Of a stretch of 64,000 nt of DNA, positions 40,901 through 50,033 are shown in pieces (position 1 is the first letter of the stretch; every line of letters begins with the position of its first letter). Below the pieces are notes generated by a model. That model saw nothing but the letters and a program-made list of their open reading frames with translations, did no database searches and had not been told where the DNA came from. The DNA is from Apiosordaria backusii (taxonomy: Eukaryota; Ascomycota; Sordariomycetes; Sordariales; Lasiosphaeriaceae), in assembly GCA_030549205.1 (NCBI GenBank), contig JAUKTV010000011.1, positions 558,001 to 622,000 of the forward strand, written 5' to 3'. The translations under genes were made by a program, and so were the position numbers.

Positions 40901-42992
40901 CACCACACAGTCTTGGTGGCGGGGGTATCATGGGCCGCTGAGTAGGAGCTAGAGTTGCTGTAGGATCCAGTTCGGTGCTGTTGCTCAACTCCTGAGACAT
41001 GGACACAGAGCCACCTGCAGGAATGTCGCTCTCATCTTCTTCACTAGAGCTCTCATCAGCCAAACCGTCGATATCGTCGTCTAGATCTCGGACATTTTTG
41101 AAGTAGGAGGTGCTAGTCTCAAGATCTACCTCGCCCAGTAAATAGGTAAAGGCAACAAAAAGACAGTTTTCCTGTCTTTCTAGGAAGCGGTTGGAAAGCT
41201 CTTGAAGTTCACGTTGAAGCTTCTTGTGAGTCTCCTCTGGCATAAACGATGACTTTTCAACGTAAAACCTCGGCGCCCTGCTTTTGGGGTAGCTGGGGGG
41301 AATGTCAACCTTGACCTTAATGAAGATGGTTGCTTGATCCACACCCCATGGACCTTTGAGGGAGGCCTTCAGCGTCAAAGAATCCATGTCGATGTTCTCC
41401 CATTGGACATTTGGCAGTCGACTACTAATCCGGAGGAACTCGTCTTGAATTGTTTCGGGTTCCAACCAATCACTGTCAAATGAGTGGCCAAGCATCCTGG
41501 AGTCTGGAGAATCTGGTCTCATCTCCGAGCCGGATTTTCTCTTTGATATTGTGATGCCTCTCATCCAGCCGATTTGGAGCTGACTTTTGTCCACTGCCTT
41601 GCCCGAGTTTGTCTTGGCCTTCATGGATGTGGCCCTCCACGATGGACCGATGCGGCGGGCGCGAGTGCGCAAATCCATACTTAAAGCACTTGGACGGAAT
41701 TGGCTGCCGGTTCCTGGACGAGGGTCACTCATTGTCGGGCTTCTGCGGTCGTGCTGATTGGCATCGTCAACCGTGCGGAATGTCTTGTAAGCCGCGCCCT
41801 TTCGAGTGAGAATGAGGTTCTTCATCAGGGGGTCCCTCGCACATAACCGGCAGACTCCAAGACTGCGGGCTCGGCTTTCTGAAGGCGCAACTCATTGTCC
41901 TCACCCCATGAAACCAGCTGAAACTCGCGGTTATCAATCCCATCTTTCACAGTTCCTCGACTTCGCCAAAGAAACTCTTTGACTTTGTGATCTCCGTGGC
42001 CCGGAAAGACAGCAACAGGTGCAACTGCACTGTCTATTGGGTCGGTAGGTTCAGAGCGTCGGTCGTACAGATAGAGATTTCCCGGCTCGTTCTGTGGCAT
42101 AGCCAACAGTCCCGAACCAAAAGGGGTGTGACGCGCCCGCCATACCGGGAAGTCGGTGCGAATGACTCTCTGAAGTGCACCGTCTTCCTTGGCGTAATCC
42201 CAAAACTTGATGCTCTTGTCCAACGAGCAAGTCACAATGCAAGTTGCTCTCGTACGGTTCCAGTCGATTCCATAAATCTTGGAAGTATGCGCGGTGATAG
42301 TTTTCAAGGGCTCGGCAGTTTTTCTGCTGTCCCAGATATGGAGATAGCGGTCGTGGGCGGAAGCGAGGATGTGAGAATCTTGACGACAATACTTGACCTG
42401 CGTGGCACCAGCAAACCAGTCACAAAATGTTAAAGCGGGATATTTTGGTCTTCGCAAGTCCCAACAGTGCACATAGCCATCCACGGCGCATGTGGCAAGA
42501 GAATCAGGGTGGTGGGCCGAAAAGTTGATGTCGGTAATGGCTCTCCTATGGGCTTGTAGGGAGTGCTCAATGGCACCAGAAGACGAGTCATCCCGCTTGT
42601 TGAGGTTCCATACCAGACACCGATGATTTGCCGTGGAGGCGACCCAGTAATCGCGAGCGGCAAAGGGAGACCACTGGACGTCGACAACAAGCCACGGCAG
42701 ACCGTGGCTACTCAGTCGACGAGGAGGGCTCCATGGGGAGTCGAGATCAATGATGGCAAGGCCCTCAGGTCTAGATAATGTTAGATTCTGTACCGTTTCC
42801 TCATGAATATGAAAATGTGACTGCTCACGATGCAAGGGCCACATCTCGTCCTGATGGCGAGATGGTCGCCGAGCCTACCAGGCCGTCCACATGAATTGTT
42901 CCGTCTGCATCGAAAGTTTCGCTGTCAAAAGCCGACTTAATCACCTTTCCCTTTTGTGGAGGCTGGGATAAACGATCAAAGGAGAAAGGCAT
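37971..42992 (-). CDS. MTC5: SEA-complex subunit Mtc5/WDR59 (WD40-RWD-RING); frame broken once in a G run
   Basis: Exon 1 is 42829..42992 (MPFSFDRLSQPP...), then an intron GTGAGC...TCTAG, then one long exon from 42770 down to 37971. WD40 repeats (WLVVDVQWSPFAARDYWVAS, HCWDLRRPKYP, HIWDSRKTAEP, IKFWDYAKED) run to about residue 390. An RWD domain follows (EDEFLRISSRLP-type start, QATIFIKVKVDIPPSYPKS, PRFYVEKSSF). Then come the helical VRWGCHPLARGLIDDLFDYF-like region and a C-terminal RING-like cysteine cluster (HCIYCLRVIDGLYSACLSCG, HASCRSEWL). The WD40 frame ends TGA right after GYVRGTP, and the next frame resumes with MKNLILTRKGAAYKTFR. One added G in the plus-strand G5 run 41828-41832 joins them into a protein of about 1650 aa. 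The complex (GATOR2 in animals) tunes TORC1 at the vacuole. Confidence 0.9.
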
Positions 42993-43702
42993 GTTCAAAG
43001 ATAAGGGTCGCAGAGCATTGTGAGGCTCATCCTGAGCACCTGAGGCGTTGAATGGTCACTCCACTGAGGTGGTTCTCACAACACCTTAGCAACCCTCGGT
43101 CAATGGCCCGTCGCCTTAAAGAATTCCGCTTGAAGCGTCACTTTAAGAGTCTCGAATAAACTGCCAAGGAAATAGGAATGTAATGATGCCCACAGAATTG
43201 ATGGCCAATGGAGCTTGTGAAAGCAACAGTCGTCAAAGTAACCATCGATGTGGTTGTAGCGCCAATACGGTTAATTGCATGTCTTTGTTGAAGAAACACT
43301 GAAGAAACCCCGGCACGTGCAAATGGTGGAATCAGGAATGAGATCAGCGGCCCGTGCGCTTATCAGCCAGCACCGTTGTTGAAGAACCTACCAGGCCTGG
43401 CCGAAACATGGCCCACTATGATCCAGAGGTTTCTAACTTGTCTTGGGCATCTTTCAATAGGTACCATTGTCGCCAGTCTTTTGCTTGCTAAGCATCCATC
43501 ACCAGTTCTACCTACGCTGTTATCCAACCTTACGAAATCTATAAAGGTTCAGACGATTTATTTCTTGCTCGGTACACGCAGCACTTACTCACTCAGGCGT
43601 CCCACGCGCTGTCCTCACTTGGTGTCCTACCCCTCCTTTTTTTTTGGTTGTCTACTTTGCGCTCCATCGCATCCGTTCCGGACGCACCAACAGTTACTCG
43701 CC
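42993..43702. promoter_or_regulatory. Divergent promoter region MTC5/UBC13
   Basis: 710 bases between start codons of divergently transcribed genes. The part next to UBC13 has a C/T-rich leader including a T10 run (cctccttttttttttggttg, near 43635). No palindromic operator stands out. Confidence 0.5.
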
Positions 43703-44351
43703 ATGGCCCTTCCCAAGAGAATCCAAAAGGAGACCGAGCGTCTCATGGCTGAGCCGTATGCGCACTCTCCTGTTGTGTATGCACGAGGCTTGCTAACTTT
43801 GGCGCAACAGTGTCCCAGGTATCAGCGCTATTCCTCACGAAGACAACCTGCGGTACTTTGACGTCGAGATCCACGGTCCTTCATCTTCGCCATATGAGGG
43901 TTCGTTCATATTTTTTTGAGGTAGAAACTATAATACTGACCGCGTGTCCAGGCGGCGTCTTCAAGCTTGAGCTATTCCTCCCCGATGACTACCCCATGAC
44001 TCCTCCCAAGATCCGCTTCCTTACCAAGATCTTCCACCCCAACGTTGACAAGCTGGGCCGCATCTGCCTTGATGTGCTTAAGAGTGGGTTGTCTCTGATT
44101 TTTGGTGCTAGTCGGTGCTAGTGAAATACTGACTCAAATGCGCATGAAATACTGACTCAAATGCGCTCTCAGATAACTGGTCACCTGCTCTGCAAATCCG
44201 AACGATTCTTCTCTCTATCCAGGCCCTCCTCGGCGCCCCGAACCCCGATGATCCGTTGGCTGCCGACGTTGCCAAGAGCTGGAAGGAGGACGAAAGGGCG
44301 GCCATTGCGACAGCGAAGCAGTGGACTCAGCAATATGCCGTTCCGCAATAG
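43703..44351 (+). CDS. UBC13: Ubiquitin-conjugating enzyme E2, Ubc13 (UBE2N)
   Basis: Four exons, join(43703..43755, 43811..43899, 43952..44083, 44173..44351), 150 aa. Donors are GTATGC, GTTCGT and GTGGGT; the phases join cleanly: LMAEP|VPGISAIP, SPYEG|GVFKLELF, DVLK|NNWSPAL. The HPN motif (IFHPNVDKLGR) and active-site Cys (RICLDVLK) are present. LQIRTILLSIQALLGAPNPD and AKQWTQQYAVPQ match Ubc13 from yeast and human along the whole length (family 150-153 aa). With Mms2/Uev1 it builds Lys63-linked chains, mainly on PCNA in error-free DNA-damage tolerance. The residue after LDVLK is Asn where yeast and human have Asp. The last intron contains an imperfect direct repeat (gaaatactgactcaaatgcg twice at 44123 and 44145). 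Confidence 0.95.
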
Positions 44352-46267
44352 AAGTGTCTGGGGCCACCGAGAAAATGTCTTTAAAAACAAAAAATACAGC
44401 CACCATCGCTACCCGACACTCGATTCCTACGGCGCTATTCATGCAGTGGAGAGATGTGGAGAGATGCGAAACAGACCTGGTGGCTTTGGCTTGGAGTTGG
44501 TCGGAAAGGTTCTAGGTGTGGTTTCGATGGCGGGAACGATGCACACAGCCAGGTTATGCTTCTGGTAACGACATGATGAGCAAATGGGCGGAAGAATGGG
44601 ATACCTATTGCTGCGTAACAGGTCTGCGTAGATGGTGGCGCTCTGGCTATTTCTTGGGTCTTTCTTGGTGTATTTCTGCAGTCATAAGCGAAGCCTTGGA
44701 GGCAATGAATATGGACGATATTACCAAGACGGATAGCGGCAGTCTGCACATGACGGTGAATGTCTCTCCAACAGGCAGGAATACGAGAGCAGCTTCCTTG
44801 TGGAAACTAGCATATTTGGCCCTCGGAGGCTCTTTAATTGTAGGGCCAATGATGATTTGGCCCTTTTCGGTGATAATAGGCACGTTAGGTAATGCCATTT
44901 TTGTCGAGTGTAGAGCTCGGAAGGTGTGGTTGGTGGTGCTGATCCCTACCTCTCTGGCGGGCAGAGATGTATTTATCTCTGTTCACGCCACTCGAGGGCA
45001 TGATTGGCGTGACATACACCATCTGAGTCACCGGGGTGAGATATGGCCTAAGAGCGCCAATCTCTGTGTTCAGTAAATACGAGCACTGACAATTGTTGAG
45101 CTTTTCCGGTGTTTTCTGTGGTACGAGGCGGCCACCAGCCAACTCAAAAAAGCCCACTTCAGCCAGGTTTAGTCATCAAACGAGAGCAGCTGTGGGATTC
45201 ATGTACATTGAGAGTTACTGGCTCTCGATCATGGCAAGAGTATCAGATATATGAGGAGCCCTGCACGGAGTTTCACACAGCTGCACTCCGCACACAGTTC
45301 GGTAGTTGTTAATCAAATTGGGCAGCGCCGTTGATACAGAACCATGGGAGTCGCATCTCGGCACTGGGCCCCACATTCGAAACTTTGCTCATGATGATCT
45401 TTCGGGTCTCTTTTCATCGCTCTATGTACAGGGTGTACGGCATTAGTGAAGTGCCACGGTCCCTTGGAGGGTGGGGACGATAACTGCTGGTCTCGGTGAC
45501 CCCGCCGAGAGCTTGTTTCCATCTGGCCATCTTTTTGGCGGACGAGTTGGTGATAGCAGTTGGAGTGCTGCTCAGCTCTCATAGCTCCAACCATAGATTC
45601 CATCAGGTTGGTAGAAATCATCACCTAATATCATGTTTCTTTTGCGTGAAACCAGTCTTAAATTCCCAATCCCAAGATCCTCTAGCCTTGAATCCGAGCT
45701 CCCAAGCGACAGGGCGTCCCGCATTCTAGCGGAGACCTGCCAGTCAATTGGAATTGGATGCGGTGGCGGGATGACAGATTTTAGCTTGGCCCGGGGGGTG
45801 AAGTTCTGCAGGGCACCACCACTGATCCAGGGGTGCTTCCCGTTTGGGCTGAGGGAGCATTCTCTCCTTCCTTTCCAGTCCTGTCCTCCTCTCACAAGGG
45901 TTCACCAGAGTCTTACTCGCCATCAACCTGAGCCAGAGATTTTCTTTCTCTCCCTGCGGGAGCCATTCATTTCATCCGAAAGCCTTCCAGACACAGGTCC
46001 AACGCGACCACCACAGTCACTTCCTCATTCACTCATTCTCAACCAGGCTACCACCTTCAACCTTCTGCCTGCCGGCTCTCGAAGGTTGCATTTCGTTTCC
46101 TCCAACGCTCTCGGCACCAAACATCCCACGCGGCCGGGCCATACAAACCGTTCGCCCAGCCCACCTGTCAACACCAAACACGACTCGCTCAGGCCTTTGC
46201 CTCTTTTTCCATTTGGTTTCCAGAGCTTTTGTGACCATCGCACGCCATCAATTCCTCCGACATTCCG
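44352..46267. other. 1.9 kb intergenic region, no supported gene
   Basis: Between UBC13 and the gene at 46268. A minus-strand frame at 44647-44898 (83 aa from ATG 44898 in context AAAAATGGC, MALPNVPIITEKGQIIIGPT) and an overlapping plus-strand frame at 44516-45076 exist. Neither has a recognisable domain and I do not call them genes. The last 600 bases are C/T-rich and look like a long leader of the gene at 46268. Confidence 0.45.
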
Positions 46268-47086
46268 ATGTCTAGTAGTGCGAGTCAGCCGGTAGCGGAC
46301 CAATCCAATTCAACCTCTCTCGCTATCACTACGACTGGCGCTCGGACGATCCCAACACTGCCGTTCGGTAAACAACTTGCCCACTCGTTCACCTTTAACA
46401 TATTCAATCTGCTCTGGGCGAGACCCGTTTCTGAGAACAAGACCGACATGTCATCAAAGAAAGATACCCCCGCCGCGGCGAAGCCTGCGAATGGTACTGC
46501 AAGCAAACGCTTCGAGCTTCCGGCCCTCGACTTGAAGTTTGGCGCGCTGACCGACGGGACCGACATCCCTCCGCCCCTCCCTTCGCCGATACGAGAGGAG
46601 GCTGTCCCCACGCCGCCAAACACCCCGAAAGAAACCGTCAAGACGAATGGCAATGCAGCCGCCGTCGCAGCTACTGTTGCACCCATCACGACTACTACCA
46701 CTGCGGGTGTAAAACGCCCGGCTGAGGACAATCCTGCCTCCCCAACCTTGTCGGCGCGACCCGGGAGCATACGCCGCCTCTTTAGCCGCGGGCTTCTAAA
46801 CTCGGCCTATGCGGAAGGTGAGGAGGCGAACAAGAAGGCATCGCGGCCCCCTAGCAGAGGTGCCAGCAGCGTGGCCGATTCTCGGAAAATCAAGCGGTCG
46901 AGTGGTTGGTTTAGCAGGTTCCGGAGCGACAAACATGCGACTCCACTCTCTCCCCCCGCGACAGACGAGAAGAAGCCAACCGGGCCCCCACCGCCGATGA
47001 TCCCGGAGCTGACGGAGCTCAAGTCGAAGGCGGATACCAAGGACGACGATGACTTTGGCAGCGACTTGTTCAAAAACATCAAATGA
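46268..47086 (+). CDS. Conserved-looking fungal hypothetical protein, disordered
   Basis: Single exon, 272 aa from ATG 46268, or 212 aa from ATG 46448 (MSSKKDTPAAAK). The second start removes a 60-residue N-terminal part with no clear feature and may be the true one. The body is Ala/Pro/Ser/Thr-rich, with LDLKFGALTDGTDIPPPLPSP, ARPGSIRRLFSRGLLNSAYA, KRSSGWFSRFRSDK (aromatic-basic motif) and an acidic end DDDDFGSDLFKNIK. The RRLFSRG and SGWFSRFR motifs are short amphipathic basic segments of the sort seen in membrane- or partner-binding disordered proteins. That is a composition remark only and I do not recognise the family. C-rich leader upstream, T-rich 3' flank downstream. Confidence 0.7.
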   Translation: MSSSASQPVADQSNSTSLAITTTGARTIPTLPFGKQLAHSFTFNIFNLLWARPVSENKTDMSSKKDTPAAAKPANGTASKRFELPALDLKFGALTDGTDIPPPLPSPIREEAVPTPPNTPKETVKTNGNAAAVAATVAPITTTTTAGVKRPAEDNPASPTLSARPGSIRRLFSRGLLNSAYAEGEEANKKASRPPSRGASSVADSRKIKRSSGWFSRFRSDKHATPLSPPATDEKKPTGPPPPMIPELTELKSKADTKDDDDFGSDLFKNIK

Positions 47087-48579
47087 ACACACAATACCTC
47101 ACACCACACAACACACCAACCGACGTCTTGGGGCAGCACTACTACGAGGGACAAAGAATGGAAATATTTCCAGATAAACTGCGTGGAAGAGGGGGGTGAA
47201 TTTGCGACATGTTGATTGAAGATACCCGGGCTCGTTTCTTATTACGGGCAGATTTGAATTTGCGGATGACGATTTCATTGATGTTTACCACCCCAGATGT
47301 CATTCTGTCATGTCTTTCCTTTACTTTTTCCTGTCATGTCTTATGTATCTTTGTTGCCTCGGTTTGAGGTGTACGACTTGTCCTTGTCTTGATGGATCGG
47401 CCTGCCTTTTTTCCGCCGGTCTATTACTGGTTTTTCATTCTCACAACATCGTACGAACATTTTACTTTGCTTTTGTCTTGCACACCCAGGTTGATAAAAG
47501 CGGGAGATTGTTTTTTTTTTTTTTTCAGTCGGGAAAGGGAGGAGAATTTGTTATTTCGACGACGATACATACATACTTACCCCGGTATCATAATCTTTCT
47601 CCTTCTGTCTCAGGAGGAGGATGGATTGTGAGTAGAGGGACGCGCGTTTAGGCTTTGAAGCGCATTTTACGATTGATCATGGCTTTTTTTTTTGTTCTGA
47701 TTATACCATATTTAGCAGTTGAGCAGCATATCTACTGGGGTAGCCTTGGGGTTGGAATGAGAATACTATTCGGTGTAGACATTCAATTTTTTGAGTGCTT
47801 TGACAGTGATGTGATAACCAAGAGCAGAGCATGAAAGCTGAAAGTGAGACATTGACCAGCAGCGAAGGTGAGCAAGGGAGGGATGGTGAGGAGGTCGTAT
47901 TGCGCTTTGACCTTGGGATGCATGTCATAGAGGGACGTGTTAAGGGTCACGCCACTTGTTCCCGACGGGAGGGTGTTCTTTTTGGGGTCTGAGGGCCGGG
48001 AGGGATTGTTCGGTCAAATTACGGGAGTTGCGACGTGTAATAGGAGTAGTACAATTTGTAGATGATATTCTCGTCTGTATAGGTATGGTATGGGGAGATT
48101 GTGAATGGAGGCTCATGATAAGATAGAGCTCTGCTCTCTTAACGACCAGCTGAGGATGTGATTGGCTGAGGTGGGAGCTATTATGGAGCTTTTAGCTGTG
48201 TTCAGGAAGGTAGACAGACGTCATCGGCTCTCGGGCGACCGGTTCGGGATTTTTTGGTTACTTGGGATTGCAACGCAACGCAGCGGCTGAAGTAGCGAGT
48301 TCGGTTGAGATTTGAGAGGGGGTTGTAGATATCTGATTGTTGGTTGTTGTCGCCATAGTTTAGGGTTTGATTTTTTTCCGAGCTCACAGCTGTTCAAAGC
48401 TACAGAGGGGAAGCATCAGTTTGGAAGCTTGAATCTCGAGCTTTATCCCCTGCAACTCCACCATCCACTCGGGTTCCCAGCGGGGCAGTGGTTGTCAACT
48501 TCACTTTCAGGCTCTCTCCGAGTTCTCTGTCAATTGAACCACAACACCAACCATTCCACCGTCCAACCTAAACCTCAAG
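47087..48579. other. 1.5 kb intergenic region
   Basis: Between two plus-strand genes. Includes a T15 run (47510-47525) and other T tracts typical of a 3' flank, then the promoter and leader of ETR1. Short frames at 47310-47651 and 48312-49004 are shadows or 3' UTR chance frames with no domain. Confidence 0.5.
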
Positions 48580-49863
48580 ATGGCGGTATCTACCCTCCCC
48601 CGAACCGCCCTCGGGCTGCCCTCTTCCACCACCACCACCAAACTCATCCGTACCGCAATCTCCACTACAGCGCCCCGCCTGTCCTTCTTCAACCACCAGC
48701 AACGCCGGCACCTAACAGGCCCCTACGGCTACCACCAATCCAAAGCCCTCACTTTCTCTTCCTTCGGCGAGCCCGCCGACGTCCTGTCTCTGCACACCCA
48801 CTCCATCTCCCCCACCCTCCCCTCCGGCTCCGTCCTCGTCCGCACCCTCGCCGCCCCCGTAAACCCAGCAGATGTCAACACAATCCAAGGCACCTACGGC
48901 GCCAAACCCCCCTTCACCACCCTCTTGGGCACCCCCCAGCCCTCCGCCGTCCCAGGAAACGAGGCCTGCTTCGAAGTCCTATCCGTCGGGCCTGGAACAA
49001 CTAACCTAGAAAAGGGGGACTGGGTCATCCCCACCAAGACAGGCTTCGGCACCTTTCGCACGCACGCCTTGGTTGAAAACGCCGAGGAAAACCTGATGAA
49101 GGTGGAGAAGGAGGGGTTGACACCCGTGCAAGTTGCCACGGTGAGCGTCAACCCGTGTAGTGCGTACAGGATGTTGAAGGACTATGTCGATCTGGTGGGG
49201 TTGAGTATGAAGTGGTATCAAGAGGGGAAAGATGTCAGTGGCGGGGCGTGGTTCCTGCAGAACGGGGCGAATAGCGGGGTGGGGAGGGCGGCGGTGCAGT
49301 TTGGGCGGTTGTGGGGGTTGAGGAGTATCAACGTGATTAGGGAGAGGGATACGCCTGAGGAGACGAGGAAGCTCAAGGAGGAGCTGGAGGGGCTGGGGGC
49401 GAATGTGGTGTTGACGGAGCAGGAGTTTTTGGATAGGGGGTTTAGGGACCGGTTGGGGGAGCTGACAAAAGGGGGGAGGGAGCCGTTGTTGTTGGGGATG
49501 AATTGCGTGGGTGGGAAGTCGGCGAGCGCGGTGGTCAAGGCGTTGAGTCCGAAGGGGTGTATGGTTACTTATGGCGGGATGTCTAGACAGTCTTTTCCGT
49601 TCCCGACTGGGCCGCAGATTTTTAAACGGTTGAGGTTTGAGGGGTTTTGGTTGAGCGAATGGGGGAAGGAGAATCCTGAGGAGAAGAGGAGGATGATTAA
49701 GAATATTTTAGACTTGATGAGGGAGGGCAAGTTTCAGGAGTCGCCGGTGCAGGAGGTGGAGTGGAATTGGGATACGGAAGAGACGATTTTGAAGGAGGCG
49801 GTTCAAGGGACTCTGGGGGGTTTCAGGAGTGGGAAGGGGGTTTTTGTCTTTGGGAAGACATAA
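48580..49863 (+). CDS. ETR1: Mitochondrial 2-enoyl thioester reductase Etr1 (MECR)
   Basis: Single exon, 427 aa, ATG 48580 in a good context (CTCAAGATGGC). Residues 1-45 (MAVSTLPRTALGLPSSTTTT, RTAISTTAPRLSF) form a presequence. The MDR fold follows: YGYHQSKALTFSSFGEPADV, AAPVNPADVNTIQGTYG (holds the catalytic Tyr of the family), PAVPGNEACFEVL-type segment, GSGTF-like FGTFRTHA, the Rossmann motif QNGANSGVGRAAVQFGRLWG, NVIRERDTPEETRKLKEEL (the Arg region suggests NADPH), and CVGGKSASAVVKALSPKGCM. It catalyses the last reductive step of mitochondrial fatty acid synthesis, needed for lipoate. Full length with no damage. It converges on VPS34, only 170 bases between stops. Confidence 0.95.
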   Translation: MAVSTLPRTALGLPSSTTTTKLIRTAISTTAPRLSFFNHQQRRHLTGPYGYHQSKALTFSSFGEPADVLSLHTHSISPTLPSGSVLVRTLAAPVNPADVNTIQGTYGAKPPFTTLLGTPQPSAVPGNEACFEVLSVGPGTTNLEKGDWVIPTKTGFGTFRTHALVENAEENLMKVEKEGLTPVQVATVSVNPCSAYRMLKDYVDLVGLSMKWYQEGKDVSGGAWFLQNGANSGVGRAAVQFGRLWGLRSINVIRERDTPEETRKLKEELEGLGANVVLTEQEFLDRGFRDRLGELTKGGREPLLLGMNCVGGKSASAVVKALSPKGCMVTYGGMSRQSFPFPTGPQIFKRLRFEGFWLSEWGKENPEEKRRMIKNILDLMREGKFQESPVQEVEWNWDTEETILKEAVQGTLGGFRSGKGVFVFGKT

Positions 49864-50033
49864 GACTACCTATAGGAATTGTATGATAAGGGGTATAAGT
49901 GATGTTTCCTCAGAGCACAAATTCTTTTCAGTACCATGATAGCATCACTTCGTTGAACATAAATACCAAAAGTGTATTCACCCCCGCGTCCCAAAATCTC
50001 AATATCTATCGCCAAATAATCATCAAATTTAAA

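Noticed and set aside
44516..45076. 186-codon plus frame and 83-codon minus frame (44647-44898) downstream of UBC13
   Set aside because: The minus frame has a good start context, but neither has a domain, and they overlap each other. Possibly 3' UTR or a non-coding transcript. Left uncalled.
45633..46295. 220-codon plus frame before the gene at 46268
   Set aside because: Pro/Ser-rich with no motif, in a different frame from the downstream gene, and overlapping its start; best read as a C-rich leader.
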